Source: Emmonsiellopsis sp. PD_33
Lineage: Eukaryota > Ascomycota > Eurotiomycetes > Onygenales > Ajellomycetaceae
NCBI GenBank assembly: GCA_032988165.1
Contig: JANTQF010000133.1
Span: 24,509-88,508 of the forward strand
DNA: 64,000 bases
Direction: 5' to 3'
The first letter of the stretch is position 1. Each line of letters starts with the position of its first letter. Shown here in pieces: positions 53,601 to 64,000 of this stretch. The notes under the pieces were generated by a model, which was not told the DNA's origin, ran no database searches, and saw only the letters and a program-made list of their open reading frames with translations. Made by a program: the position numbers and the translations under genes.

Positions 53601-56600
53601 CCGGGCACCCTGCCAATCGAAATATTTGATCTCGGGCTTTTAAACTTTTAAACAGCGGTATGAATAATAAATGCGCCCCTTGCCATGTGTGCTTCTTACT
53701 AGTAGGCAACCAGGGATGCTAACAACGGTCGTAGGAGCTGACGAGATATGGTGCTCCGTGTCGGTCCGTAATTAAATGGCGAACCAACGAACTACCAATG
53801 AGGAAGACGTGGTATGCAAAATCACAGTGAATTCACCCTAACAAGGAGATAATTACTGCCTTCGTCACGGTTCATATCCCCGTGAATAGTTCGCCGGAGC
53901 ATGCCTGACAGGCTTGGCCGGTTTCCTCGCCGGTTTCCTACCCGGTACCGAGGAGCTATGAAGAAGCGAGGTTACCTCTCAACCGATGCTCTTCTCCGAG
54001 TCAGGAAATTGATCGGCTAAGGAGACCGGGAAGTCCTATGTCGTAGTTAACGGTGCGTGTACAACACATACATACTCCTAAGGCGAATATGCAGAACCAT
54101 GTACGAAATCCGCCGGGGAAGCCTTTGGCTGCGGCAGTTCTGCAAACCATTTTGACACATGAAGAAAAACGGCGCGATATCCGAGATCTTCCTGCATATT
54201 CCCCTATCAGGAAACTGTCAGGCATTGAGATGTGGGTAAAATTAGTCGGCGCTGGCGTGATTTGATGGTCAACGAGACATTTCAACAGCTCAAAGCGAAA
54301 TTTATGAAACTCACCGACAGAACAACTTGAGAAGGACGCAACTAAAACATGATCCCAGCTTCAACGAGACAGAAAACACCACATCGAGCACATAATCTCC
54401 GGCCGGAATTCAAGAAGTCTATCCGGAAGTCAGTTTTTGTGTGTTCCTGAAACCGCGTCGATCAAGATCCCTGGAAACGGCCGTGCTGGGTCGATGATAC
54501 CTGGCTTGCATGAGCATTAGCGCCTCGGGGGGAAGCAAGAGTAGTTTCCGCGAAGGAGTTTGGAAATGGTCTTGCTCCGAGGATGTTTGCTCTGCCGCCC
54601 CCTAGCAAAATTAGTTTGCAAATTGATAACACCATGAAGTTAAAGATGGTTGAATATCGTTCCCCTGCAACCCAAAGAAGGCAACCCGCATGGCCGTTAC
54701 TTGACCCCATCATGCAGGCGTGATGGAGTTTCAAAGCTAGTGTTACACATCATCTGTCGCTAGAAATCAACCGGGGATAGAAGAGCATTTTGGAGGGGAT
54801 TCTGCATAGATGAAGCATCCCAGTAGGATGATAGATTAGAATATTCCTTGTGAAGCAACGCAGCCTCACTTCCCTCTATTGGGTGGCCTTGTAGCTCCAC
54901 GAGAGTTTCTCCTGCAAAAGCACCACTTCCTAGATAGGCCTCCGACATATTTCGCAACGAGGCTACCACGGAGGCCATTTCTTCGCTTCATGGAGACCAA
55001 ATCCGTGATGATCAGCTGGCTCCAGGATTTCGTTAAAGTGGGTCGACAAGGCAGCATGGTCGAACACGTGTCGATAAAGCCTGTTTCAAACGATCTCGGT
55101 TATTAATGTTATTTATGATGGAAGGGAGACGCACTTCTCTTCTGTTTAGGACGCATTAATAACTTGTTGTTGGCTCTCGAGTTAGCAGTTAAGGTACGGG
55201 ACGAGCCCTGGGCCGGATCGGTCGATCAATAAAAACAAAGGAAAGGAAAAAAAGAAATGAAAAAGGGCAAAAGTGAGAAAAAGAAACGAGGTGGATGAAA
55301 CATGACAAGAGAAAAAACATGATTGGCCAGGACAGAAAATAACCCTGGCAAATCTAGAGGTTCCAGACTCAACTGAATATGTTCTCCGCTTGGCTTGAAT
55401 CTTTTGATGCAAGCCTCATTCACAAAGCGACAAGGTATCCCGGCAAGCCAAGGGCCAAAGGCTCATGGAATGGGGGCATGGCTCTCAAGGGCGGTCCAAC
55501 AGAATTGGGCATTCCCACTTTGCAGAAGAAATGGAGGCAACCGTTTTTTTTCTCAGAGACTTTGGCAAGGCATAGTATTGACCTAGTCCACGGGATGCAC
55601 CGGCAGTCCCTTTCATCCAAGGCCCTTCTGACGGAGAATGCAGAAGAAACAATACAATGGTAAATTCAAGCATGGGGTTAACCCTTTTGGAAAAATAATC
55701 CCCTTTTCTTGCTGCCATTTATAGCTGGATGCAGGTTCCCTGTCCAGGTTAACATCAGGGTTTGTGTGGATGGGAAGTTAGCAGGGGTCGCAATGATTGC
55801 TTAGTTACGAGGAGTAAACCATATTGTATCAGTGCCGCGGGTGCCATTGGAAAAGGAGGAGCATACAGATCAGAGCGTTATTGATCAGGCATATAGAAAA
55901 CGTTCTCTGAACCGACCATGGGTATTAGCCGGGCTCTCGAAAATAAATTATCAATGATAGGGATATCTCAAGCCCCTTTCCTGGGCTGCCAGACCTTGAT
56001 GCTAGCGCATGGCGCCTAATTTGGGTCGGATAGCAGCGGTTGGTTCAGTGAGTGGTGTGTTGAAGGGCATCCAAAAATTGTAAACAGGAACGAGCCATTA
56101 ACAGAGACCGAGGCGGTATATATCATACTCTACCAAATATGCCCTTGGATAGAATGGAATATAGCTTGCGTGCTCAGCTTCGAGAATCCTCCTGGAGCTG
56201 TTAAGGACATGGCAAGTAGGTCAAAATAAATACCCTAAGCAGCAATAAGAGGAATTGAAAAGGCACGCCATACTTTACCTACAAGTAAAATAGGTACCCC
56301 AAGGGCAGAATATTATAAATCCTGGAGATAGCATACTCTGCGTGTTTGTTAGCTGGTCGTCAATATCAGCATGCAAAACACATAATATTTGGGGTTCAAT
56401 AGCTACCCCAACAATCCATTTTACCTTCTATGGACTCTCGCTGCGAGGGATGGGCATCACAATAAGCCATAGTATTTGCTCACAGAACTTTCAAAAATCC
56501 CGAAGAGAATCTGGCTCCCCCCAGGAGAGTCAGGATTGATGGAGAAAATCACAAATACAGTACACACTGTACATAACGTGGTACGTGTTTTCCGACCCTC

Positions 56601-59600
56601 TCCACAATGATAGCGTTGCCAACAGGGATGTCGTGCATATTTTCGCAGCCAAAATCTACATTCACAAGATGGAGTTTTATAGTTAGCTCCTCCACAGTCT
56701 TTTCGAAAACGTAACTGAGGAACCCACTGCTTCATGGTGCTTGGAGTCCACAAATCAAATGCAAGGCGCCCCCATCCCACCAGCCAGTATCGAGGCAAGG
56801 TTACAACTTATTGCAAGCTGCGTGGTCTCGATCGTTGGATAGCGGCTCTTGTCGAAAATTTTATGCACCAGCTATTAGCGTAAAAGGCCAATGTGGAATG
56901 CGTGTAACAAGTAGGTGCTTAGTGCAAAAATGCTCGTTCTTATTAGATATTCCTTGCAGTGGTTCGTTAAGCCCGCAAGTAAATAAATATCGAGAAAGTC
57001 CTCCTCGACCCATGAAACATGGATGGTTGGATAACGATAGTGTGCTCGTCAACGAGTTGGGTTCTCCCCGAGACTCTCATTTGCCGGATGGTCTTTTCCC
57101 AGGAAGATATCTGAGGCATATCTCGTGTAGAATGCGAGTTCTGAGTATTTAGATACTCACAGGCGTAGAATCTTTCGGGTGGCATGTAACCAATAGTTAG
57201 TAGTATGAGATCCCATAGCATTCCTTGATAATTGAGAGTATTTTGAAAACCTCAGATCGCCGTTGATTTGCAACTAAAGGATGATCCTTCAAAGTTGAAG
57301 AGAGGCATTCATATGTCACCCCACACTGAGTGGATCGAGGCGGCGGTTCGGCAAGAAGTCCGTGGGGGATGGCTTTCTTGAAGAGTAACCCTCCATTACT
57401 AGCCGTGCAGATATCAAAAGACAGCGGGAAGGACGTGCGATGACATATGTTGACTATCAGGGGAGCCTGATTGATCGAATTAGTATTTTACAGTTGTATT
57501 TCTATGATAGAATTAGTTAGTCGATTTCGGTCTCTAGCGGGTAGCGGACCCTTGATTGATATCAGGATCAATCGCGATTCATAGTTATAGACAGAATACT
57601 TATTACACCATGAAGATAGAACCCTTTTCGCCCCTGAATAACCGAATTTTTAGGTAGATAAACCTCCCGAAATCAGCTTAAGAATGCGAATTGTCTTCCC
57701 AGTTCTTATCATATCGGATGGACTCGAGAGCCATAAGAAACGGAGAATGGAGTGTCGCGTCGAATAATCCATTCATTTAGAGATTTTCCGTTTGGAGTGT
57801 GAAAAAATTGAAGAAAACCAAAGTTTTGAGGTTTTGATTGAAGTCGGCGAAGCAGCGAGAGTTTGACCGAAATAGGAAAGGGAATCGCCCATTGGCTTTC
57901 AACGTCATCCCATTATTGTCATTGTTGCTATTCTTGCTACTACTATTATTACTACATATTATTCTCGTATCTTGGATCATGGCAGTGGGAATGGTACTTT
58001 TCTCAGCCTTCCCGTCTTCTAAATAACTTATTCTTTGAATCACCCACCGAGATACGCCGCAGATCAGAACTTGCTCAAACGTATGGGCCCAGAGTCAACG
58101 AATAATATCTTTGCAGCAACCAACTACGGTTTGATGCTCACCGGGAGCATGGAATGAGAAATCCCAACTTATGCGCTCAGATTTGTGCGGATATAGCAAA
58201 ATGCCATTTCAATTCGAAATTCAGAACAACCCCCTCCCCACCCCTCAAACTAAGGCTTTGTGAAGCATTAAAACCGCCGGCCTTACCGATTGCAGGATAC
58301 GGTGAACTTCCAGGTTTTAACGTTCGCCAAAGCCTGGCTTCATGAAAGCAGATAACCGTTTCGAGCGGACAATGCAAGCTACAGACATTAACTTAACTGT
58401 ATTCGCCAGTATCCCTGGAGAAACGCGGCACAACCTCGCTCACTCGCTTTGAACATTCAACAGACCACGCCCAACCCTGTCTAGCGACTGCATTTGAAGA
58501 CCAGACTATGTCTGACACAGGAAGAAGATCGGCACTAGGATCGTGTCAGTTCACCACAATTGTGCGCCAGCGCGCCACACATTTTGGTGGAGTCCAGCAT
58601 AAACGGAATGGACAATCGACAGCGACATCCACGGCCACGGCGATGCCGAGGCGTTGCGGGAGAATCATGGGCTACGGTATCGGCAACGCGATTTTTTGTT
58701 ATACAGTAGTCTAACAAAGGAAATTTACGACCGCAGTGTGATTGCAAAGCGACCCGGGATGGCGCACAACCCACCGATATGCTCGGGCTGGCAACAAACT
58801 GCCGCGCAATATTGTGCCGCGAACTTCTTTGTTATGCTGTTGGGGAGGAAAGCCGAGACGATGAGAAATGGGAAAGATAGTTTACGCATATTACAAGATG
58901 CTATTCTTATCGACTCTAGGTAGGCTTTTCTCCCCCTTTCGTGTTCTTATCTGCCCGTATATATTGCCATTTCCCCTCAGATCTACCTAGTCTTTGCACT
59001 ACATAGCCCGGAACCCTGTCTTGCTGATAACATTTGCAATTATCTTATCACCAGACCTTCTAATTTGAAGGCCATGTGCCGTTGGGTACTTGCCACCGTT
59101 TTCTAAGGCCAACAGGTCTCCAGATCCATTATTCGCCCGTTGCGTCAACTCTGTGGCAGTGGTCACGGACTTTAGCCCAGTGCTTAGTTCCTTTTCCCGC
59201 AGCTCTAAATGTTGAGTGATCGTTGCGGGAAGTATGGAAGACGAAGTGTGATTGGGGTCTTGCCTGAGTTTGTGGTGCGCCATGCAGCGCACTAGATTCG
59301 AGATTTCTGGCAGAAGAATGAGGGTTCCAATCAGATATTCAGAGTGAGAACCCCAACAAGACATTTCTTGCTCTCGGCACATGCTACGCAGAAAACTCCT
59401 GCTCCATTCACGGCGCCTTAATGCTCGACATAAATTTTCTGGGTTTGCTTTTTATCCGCACGGGTCAATTGCTGACCAAACAGTTGTGCCTCATCACACG
59501 TAACTCATATTGGTGATTTCTGACTGGCTGCGAATGCTCCGAGATTTTATTTCCAACATACAACCCGCTTTGACTCTGTCTGTCGTCAACTTCTTTTAAT

Positions 59601-60430
59601 CCTATCCCACTTGTCCCAGGATTTGCCGCCTGCTGAAACTCTTCGCCAAATCATCCAGTCTAGTTTCCATCGAGGGATGTACATACATGTACGTGATGTA
59701 CAGCCCTTGGAAACCATAACCCACCAGCATAATGAAACCCCACTGGCTTCCTTGGCTAGCCCTGACACTTATCACAGCCCTCGTCTACGCACCCTGCCAA
59801 CTACAGGGCCCTAACCATGTACCTCCCTGGTCTTGGAACAGACAAGGTATCCATATTACCTGCATAACGCCGGAAAAAAAAAATTAAAAAATAGAAATAT
59901 TGAAAACAGTAGGAGGGACAATGTCAGTCAGAGGCCAACGAAAAGGCAAAATTCATAGTAGCAATACCAATTGGCGAGCTGACGGCCGTTATTTACTAGT
60001 CTGATTCAATGCCAGTTGGTTGTTTCATTTTGCATATGGCATTGCGGGCAGGAGGCTCCATATCAGACTCTATCAAGAGCTCCCCACAGTCGGGTTTCTT
60101 TATACCCCCCCAGTCATTCGGTTGCTTTCGTGCTTCTCGCGCCTTATTGCTCCGAATTATTTCCTTTATTTAATTCAGGGCCTCCCGCTTCCATTTTCTC
60201 TTTCGCAATTTTTTTTGTTCTAATCCTCGTTAGCCCTCGTTCTACCCAGTGGTCGTGCCGCTGAGACTGTCGTTTCAATTGCCGGGGAGCTTCAATTCTC
60301 CCCTCTCTTTTTATGTCTTCGCATCTATAGCATTACACCTTTTGCGTTCTCTTTTGGGTGGCACTGTGTCAATTGCGTACTACTAGATCCCTTTAGAAGC
60401 TTCACTAGGGACAATCCCTATACTCCATCC
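50682..60430. other. 9.7-kb stretch without recognisable gene
   Basis: Normal to slightly AT-rich DNA with CG dinucleotides present, so unlike the transposon block. Stops are frequent in all frames, and I found no family motif, spliceable gene, LTR pair or tRNA. Small features: two 11-bp copies of GCCGGTTTCCT at 53,917-53,939, a trinucleotide-like ATT/CTA tract at 57,918-57,965, and a 127-codon minus-strand frame at 59,382-58,999 of uncertain status. The final 400 bp should hold the promoter of the glycosyltransferase gene. Confidence 0.4.
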
Positions 60431-62691
60431 ATGATGGAGTTCGGCAACCCATATCTGTTATCGTTCAGGATATTATTGTAAGTACCCCTCATCCACCACA
60501 CACACCAGCGCAGCGTTACGGATACATCCGATTGAACAGGGTCGTTGTTTGCTAATACTGAGAACTCCATAGCCTCTATCGCTATGTGCGCCTAGTTGTT
60601 AATTTGATCGCCGTTTGGACGTTTCGACCAATTCCTCCCCCAGAGAACCCAACGCTGACATCTCAGGATGTGTCCATTATTATACCAACCTTGCAAGGCT
60701 GCGGGGATGAACTGGAGGAGACAATTCGAACCATTCTAGTTAACGAGCCATTCCAAATATTCCTCGTCACAATCGATGCCAATAGAGGGAATGCGGAGAG
60801 AATGCTGAAGAACATGCCTGCCTCGAAAACTCGAATCCAACTGCTCAGTATTCCCAAAGCAAACAAAAGACGCCAAATGGTTCGAGCTATTCCCGAGGTC
60901 CAGACCAAAATTACAGTTTTCGTGGACGACGACGTGAGCTGGCCCCGGCGGGAATTGGCGTGGCTCCTGGCTGTTTTCGAAAAGGACCCTATTTACGGAG
61001 GAGCGGCAACGTGCCAACGGCTCAGACGGGCAGATTCACCACTAATGTCCATGCAGCGCGTGTGGGACTTCTTAGGGGCGCTGTACCTTGAGCGGAGAAA
61101 TTTCGATTGTGCCGCTACAACTCATGTGGATGGAGGCATGCCCTGCCTGTCAGGACGGACTGCCGCTTATCGCACTAAGATCCTTCAAGACCCAGAGTTC
61201 ACTCACGGCTTCACGAACGAGGAGTGGTGGTACGGCAAATACGAATTGAACGCGGATGATGACAATTTCCTGTCCCGGTGGATGGTATCGCACGGCTGGG
61301 AAACATATTACCAATACCATCCCGAGGTGGAAATTCAGACCACCTTGGAGAATAATCCGAAATTTCTCAAGCAGTGTGTTCGGTGGTCCCGAAGCAACTG
61401 GCGGAGCAATCTCACAACTCTGTTCCAGGAGGCAGTGGTCTGGTAGTAAGTTCCCTCTGTTTCTTTGGTTAATTACCCTACTCCCTTCTATCTCGACCTG
61501 GACTTTCACCCCCCGCAATTCCTCGCCGGCGTCCACCGGCTTCTTTCGTGGCAAGAAAATCGATTATCCAGCAGGTTATTCCTGATGAAGTCATTCCCCC
61601 CCACCTGTATCTTTTTCTTTTCTTTTTCCCATCCTATTTCTGGTGTCTTTTTCTTTTCTTTTTTTTCCCTGTGCGGCATTATTTATTATTGCTTTTTCCC
61701 TTTGTTCTTCCTTTTTCTTCCATTCTGTCATTTTGCTTTTTTTTGGCTTTTTGGGGATGGGCAATCCAAGTGGACCTAGCCCCGGCAAATCGCGCAATCA
61801 ATATCCCTGTTAGGCTGCTTTATTAGTCCTTGGAGCTGCCGCAGTTGGATAAGAACCAGCTCTATCCCTGTCATGATGACGAACCTTGATTAGACTGGAG
61901 GCTAACAGAAAGGGGTCCGTGTTGACCCCTCCCACATTAGCCGCCAACCATGGAGCACATACGCTGTCTACTTGACGACGCTCTCGCCGCCAGCACTCCT
62001 CGGCGACTGGGCCCTGATTGTGCTTTGCCAAGAGGGCACGCGGGATTGGGATGAGGATTCCCGCAATTTCCTTCTCCATTCTCTCTACGTGTGGATGTTC
62101 GTTAGCAAGTTTATTAAACTGCTCGGCCACTATATTCGTTATCCTGTGGATTTCGTGCTTTTACCCGTGTCGATATTTTTCGGGTACTTCCACGGCCTGG
62201 TAAAACTCTATGCAGCCTGCTCGCTCAGCGTGGTAAGTCGCTTTTCACTTTTAGTTTATCTTTCTTGGACACATACACCCACATGTGGATCAAGCCTCTT
62301 TACCAAGGTTACCTCAATGGCATGTACTGTCCAAAGCCCGGTGTGCCTCGTTCCGGGCCAGGTGGTCTAGCCCTTGCAATCCCGAACTCCTGCTGAGAAG
62401 GACACTTTTCCTTGTCCACCCTGGAATGTTCTCCACTGTAATTTGTGGATTCTGGACGAAGTCGAAAATCGATGCTCATTTTGATACACTTCCTTTATAT
62501 TCGCCGCAAACACTTTTTTTCGCGAAATTTGGTCATTTTGCTAACATCGTTCTATCACGAATTAGACCACATGGGGTACTCGTGATGGTGCAGATGCCAG
62601 CGATGCAGAACGCATGCGGGAGAAACCAGAAGATGATGAATTGACAGACGGGGAAACCCCCTTGCAAGAGTCCTTGAAGCAACAATTCTAG
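60431..62691 (+). CDS. GT2-family glycosyltransferase (hyaluronan-synthase/CPS1-like fungal group)
   Basis: Four exons, 60431-60477, 60573-61445, 61941-62232 and 62566-62691, give 445 aa. An N-terminal membrane helix (LLSFRILFLYRYVRLVVNLI, 9-28) leads into a processive GT2 domain: substrate-binding Asp84 in DANRG, the metal-binding DDD at 134-136 (VFVDDDVSW), acceptor-side VDGGMPCLSGR (201-211), ADDD 243-246 as catalytic base region, and QCVRW (283-287) of the QxxRW motif. Further membrane segments follow in exon 3. The C-terminus TTWGTRDGADASDAE is a block I know from fungal GT2 proteins and proves exon 4. Relatives are needed for hyphal growth in plant-pathogenic fungi; the polymer made is unknown. 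Introns 2 and 3 are long (495 and 333 nt). Confidence 0.88.
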
Positions 62692-64000
62692 CTTCAGTGC
62701 CATCCCATCAGGCTAACGGCCTCGTTACAATACCTCTGACCTAATTTCTCACCTCGGTCATGGATTGGCGGAGATAAAATACACATGTTGTATCGGCAAA
62801 TCGACGATGATGCTTGAACGATTTACGACCTTCCCCCACACTCAGCCCACCGACTATTTTGGCAGCCTTTTCCACCAGCCCCTTGCGGGTCCGCACAGGA
62901 TTCCACCCCTTTTCCTGCAGGAAGCCAAATCCGGAAGTAAACCGTCCTTTCTCCCACACGACGATGAAACCTGAAAATGCACGACATTCAAAATTCCTTT
63001 TCCCACTTTTTTCTTTTTTTCAGAGGTTGGACTCGCCCGTTGAGCGGAACGGGCCTTAATTTAGTCCCTAGCCATAGTGGATAACTACCCTTCCCGGCTT
63101 CACGATAATTAGCCGCGTTGTCGGCCCCTCGTCATCCCCTATTTGCATTCTTCTCCGGGGGGACCGGTGGCTCAAAAGTCCTGAAATCTGCTTCAAAATA
63201 TTGTTTTATCCTTTTTTTTTTATCCTTACTCTTTTCCTTTTCCTTGTCTTTTTTTTTTCCCTTAAACGTCCAAAAATTCGCTTCCTTGTTCTTTTCTTGA
63301 TTTTGTTATTATTTCGGCAACTTTTTTTCTCTCTAACGGTCCCTCTCAAGGGAGGGATATTATTTAAGACCACGAATCCCCTTATCATCGATCGGTTGAG
63401 TTTCACAGAATCACACAAAAAAGGAGAGGAAAGACGAATGGTATTTCTCAGAGACGCCAGCTTTGGGGATAACAGCACCGCATTTTACTTTCTTGTTATC
63501 TGCTCCTTTCTTTCGCCTTTCCAGTTCAAAAAAGAGGTCTCGGGGGTGGCACTCTGTTATCACCGCTAATCGTTAATACCCATATTTGATGGGGAAGGAC
63601 TAGGGAAACGGTTTCTTTTTTCCCTGTTTCCTCTCCTTCTGGGCCTCTCTCTAAGGCCAGGCAGGACCTTTTCCTCCGCCCGGTTTTTACATTTCCCACG
63701 TCTATTTTCACCTGGATGGTACCTTTTTTTCCCTTCTCTTTCCTGGCTTGAAAATACCGGGCCGGCGTCTTGTAACTTCCTTGCTATTCCTTGTTTTTTT
63801 AACCCTCTTCCTTTTTTTTTGGGCGGGGGGGGGGGGGGGTGCTTATCCCCTCCCATTTCTTTGTGGTTTTAAAATCCCCGGGTTATTATTGTTAAGCCTC
63901 CTCCTGACCGGAGAGCGGTCTGTAGGTGGAAGAGGGGCCACATGTCGCTGATTCTCGCGAGAGGGTCGCCAGAGTAGAGACAGCGCGAGGGCAAGATGTG
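62692..64000. promoter_or_regulatory. Pyrimidine-rich terminal region
   Basis: No coding frame with recognisable content. From about 63,000 the + strand is T/C-rich with several T8-T10 runs, and a run of 15 G lies at 63,825-63,839. Such tracts are usual upstream of fungal starts, so a + strand gene may begin just beyond the window. Confidence 0.35.

Noticed and set aside
53917..53939. Two adjacent GCCGGTTTCCT copies as a regulatory site
   Set aside because: Only two 11-bp copies with no nearby gene; could be chance.
58999..59382. 127-codon minus-strand frame starting MCREQEM
   Set aside because: It has an ATG and fairly protein-like composition, but no motif and no upstream exon I can define. 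Kept only as a possibility to test with RNA-seq.
62285..62644. 119-codon + strand frame inside the third intron of the GT2 gene
   Set aside because: Different frame from the protein; the WGTRDGADA C-terminus requires the acceptor at 62565, making this intronic.

Overview
The window is genomic DNA of a filamentous ascomycete. Genes have short introns with GT..AG borders and CTAAC/CTAAT-like branch sites, there is an intron-containing tRNA, and the gene set is typical of Eurotiomycetes (xylitol dehydrogenase, SRPK-like kinase, fungal bZIP factor, Ca2+/H+ exchanger, GT2 glycosyltransferase). Balanced-GC gene blocks alternate with one sharply bounded AT-rich, CpG-free transposon block, which is best known from Onygenales (Blastomyces/Emmonsia/Coccidioides relatives). 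That placement is inference.

Left arm, 1-22,869: 3' part of an xdhA-like xylitol dehydrogenase (+), a Rab GTPase ending in CC (-), a PAF-acetylhydrolase-like esterase (+), tRNA-Asp(GUC) with intron (-), an SRPK-like kinase (+), an alpha/beta hydrolase (+), a 3.2-kb stretch without a recognisable gene, an AT-hook/bZIP factor (+), an L-rhamnose mutarotase-family protein (+), and a 1,056-aa fungal protein with Cys-rich C-terminus (-).

Middle, 22,870-43,131: one 20.3-kb transposon nest resolved to the base. A pogo/Fot1-like DNA transposon (41-bp inverted repeats, TA duplication) was split by a Ty3/Gypsy chromovirus (160-bp LTRs, TAGAG duplication). That element was in turn split inside its chromodomain by a second chromovirus (689-bp LTRs, AAAAG duplication, opposite strand). 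Removing each insertion plus one duplication restores an uninterrupted reading frame in its host. I saw no CG dinucleotide across about 20 kb. Mismatches between the two 689-bp LTRs are often paired CA/TG, as expected if ancestral CG sites were mutated on opposite strands. Both retroelements carry extra degenerate ORFs outside gag-pol.

Right arm, 43,132-64,000: a VCX1-type Ca2+/H+ exchanger (+) begins about 230 bp after the nest, then a DAO-family FAD oxidoreductase (-), an SPRY-domain protein with PPxY-type motifs (+), a 9.7-kb stretch with no recognisable gene, a GT2 glycosyltransferase of the hyaluronan-synthase-like fungal group (+), and a pyrimidine-rich end. There is no operon logic or gene cluster; genes appear functionally independent. 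The strongest observations concern the nested transposons and the mutation pattern they record.
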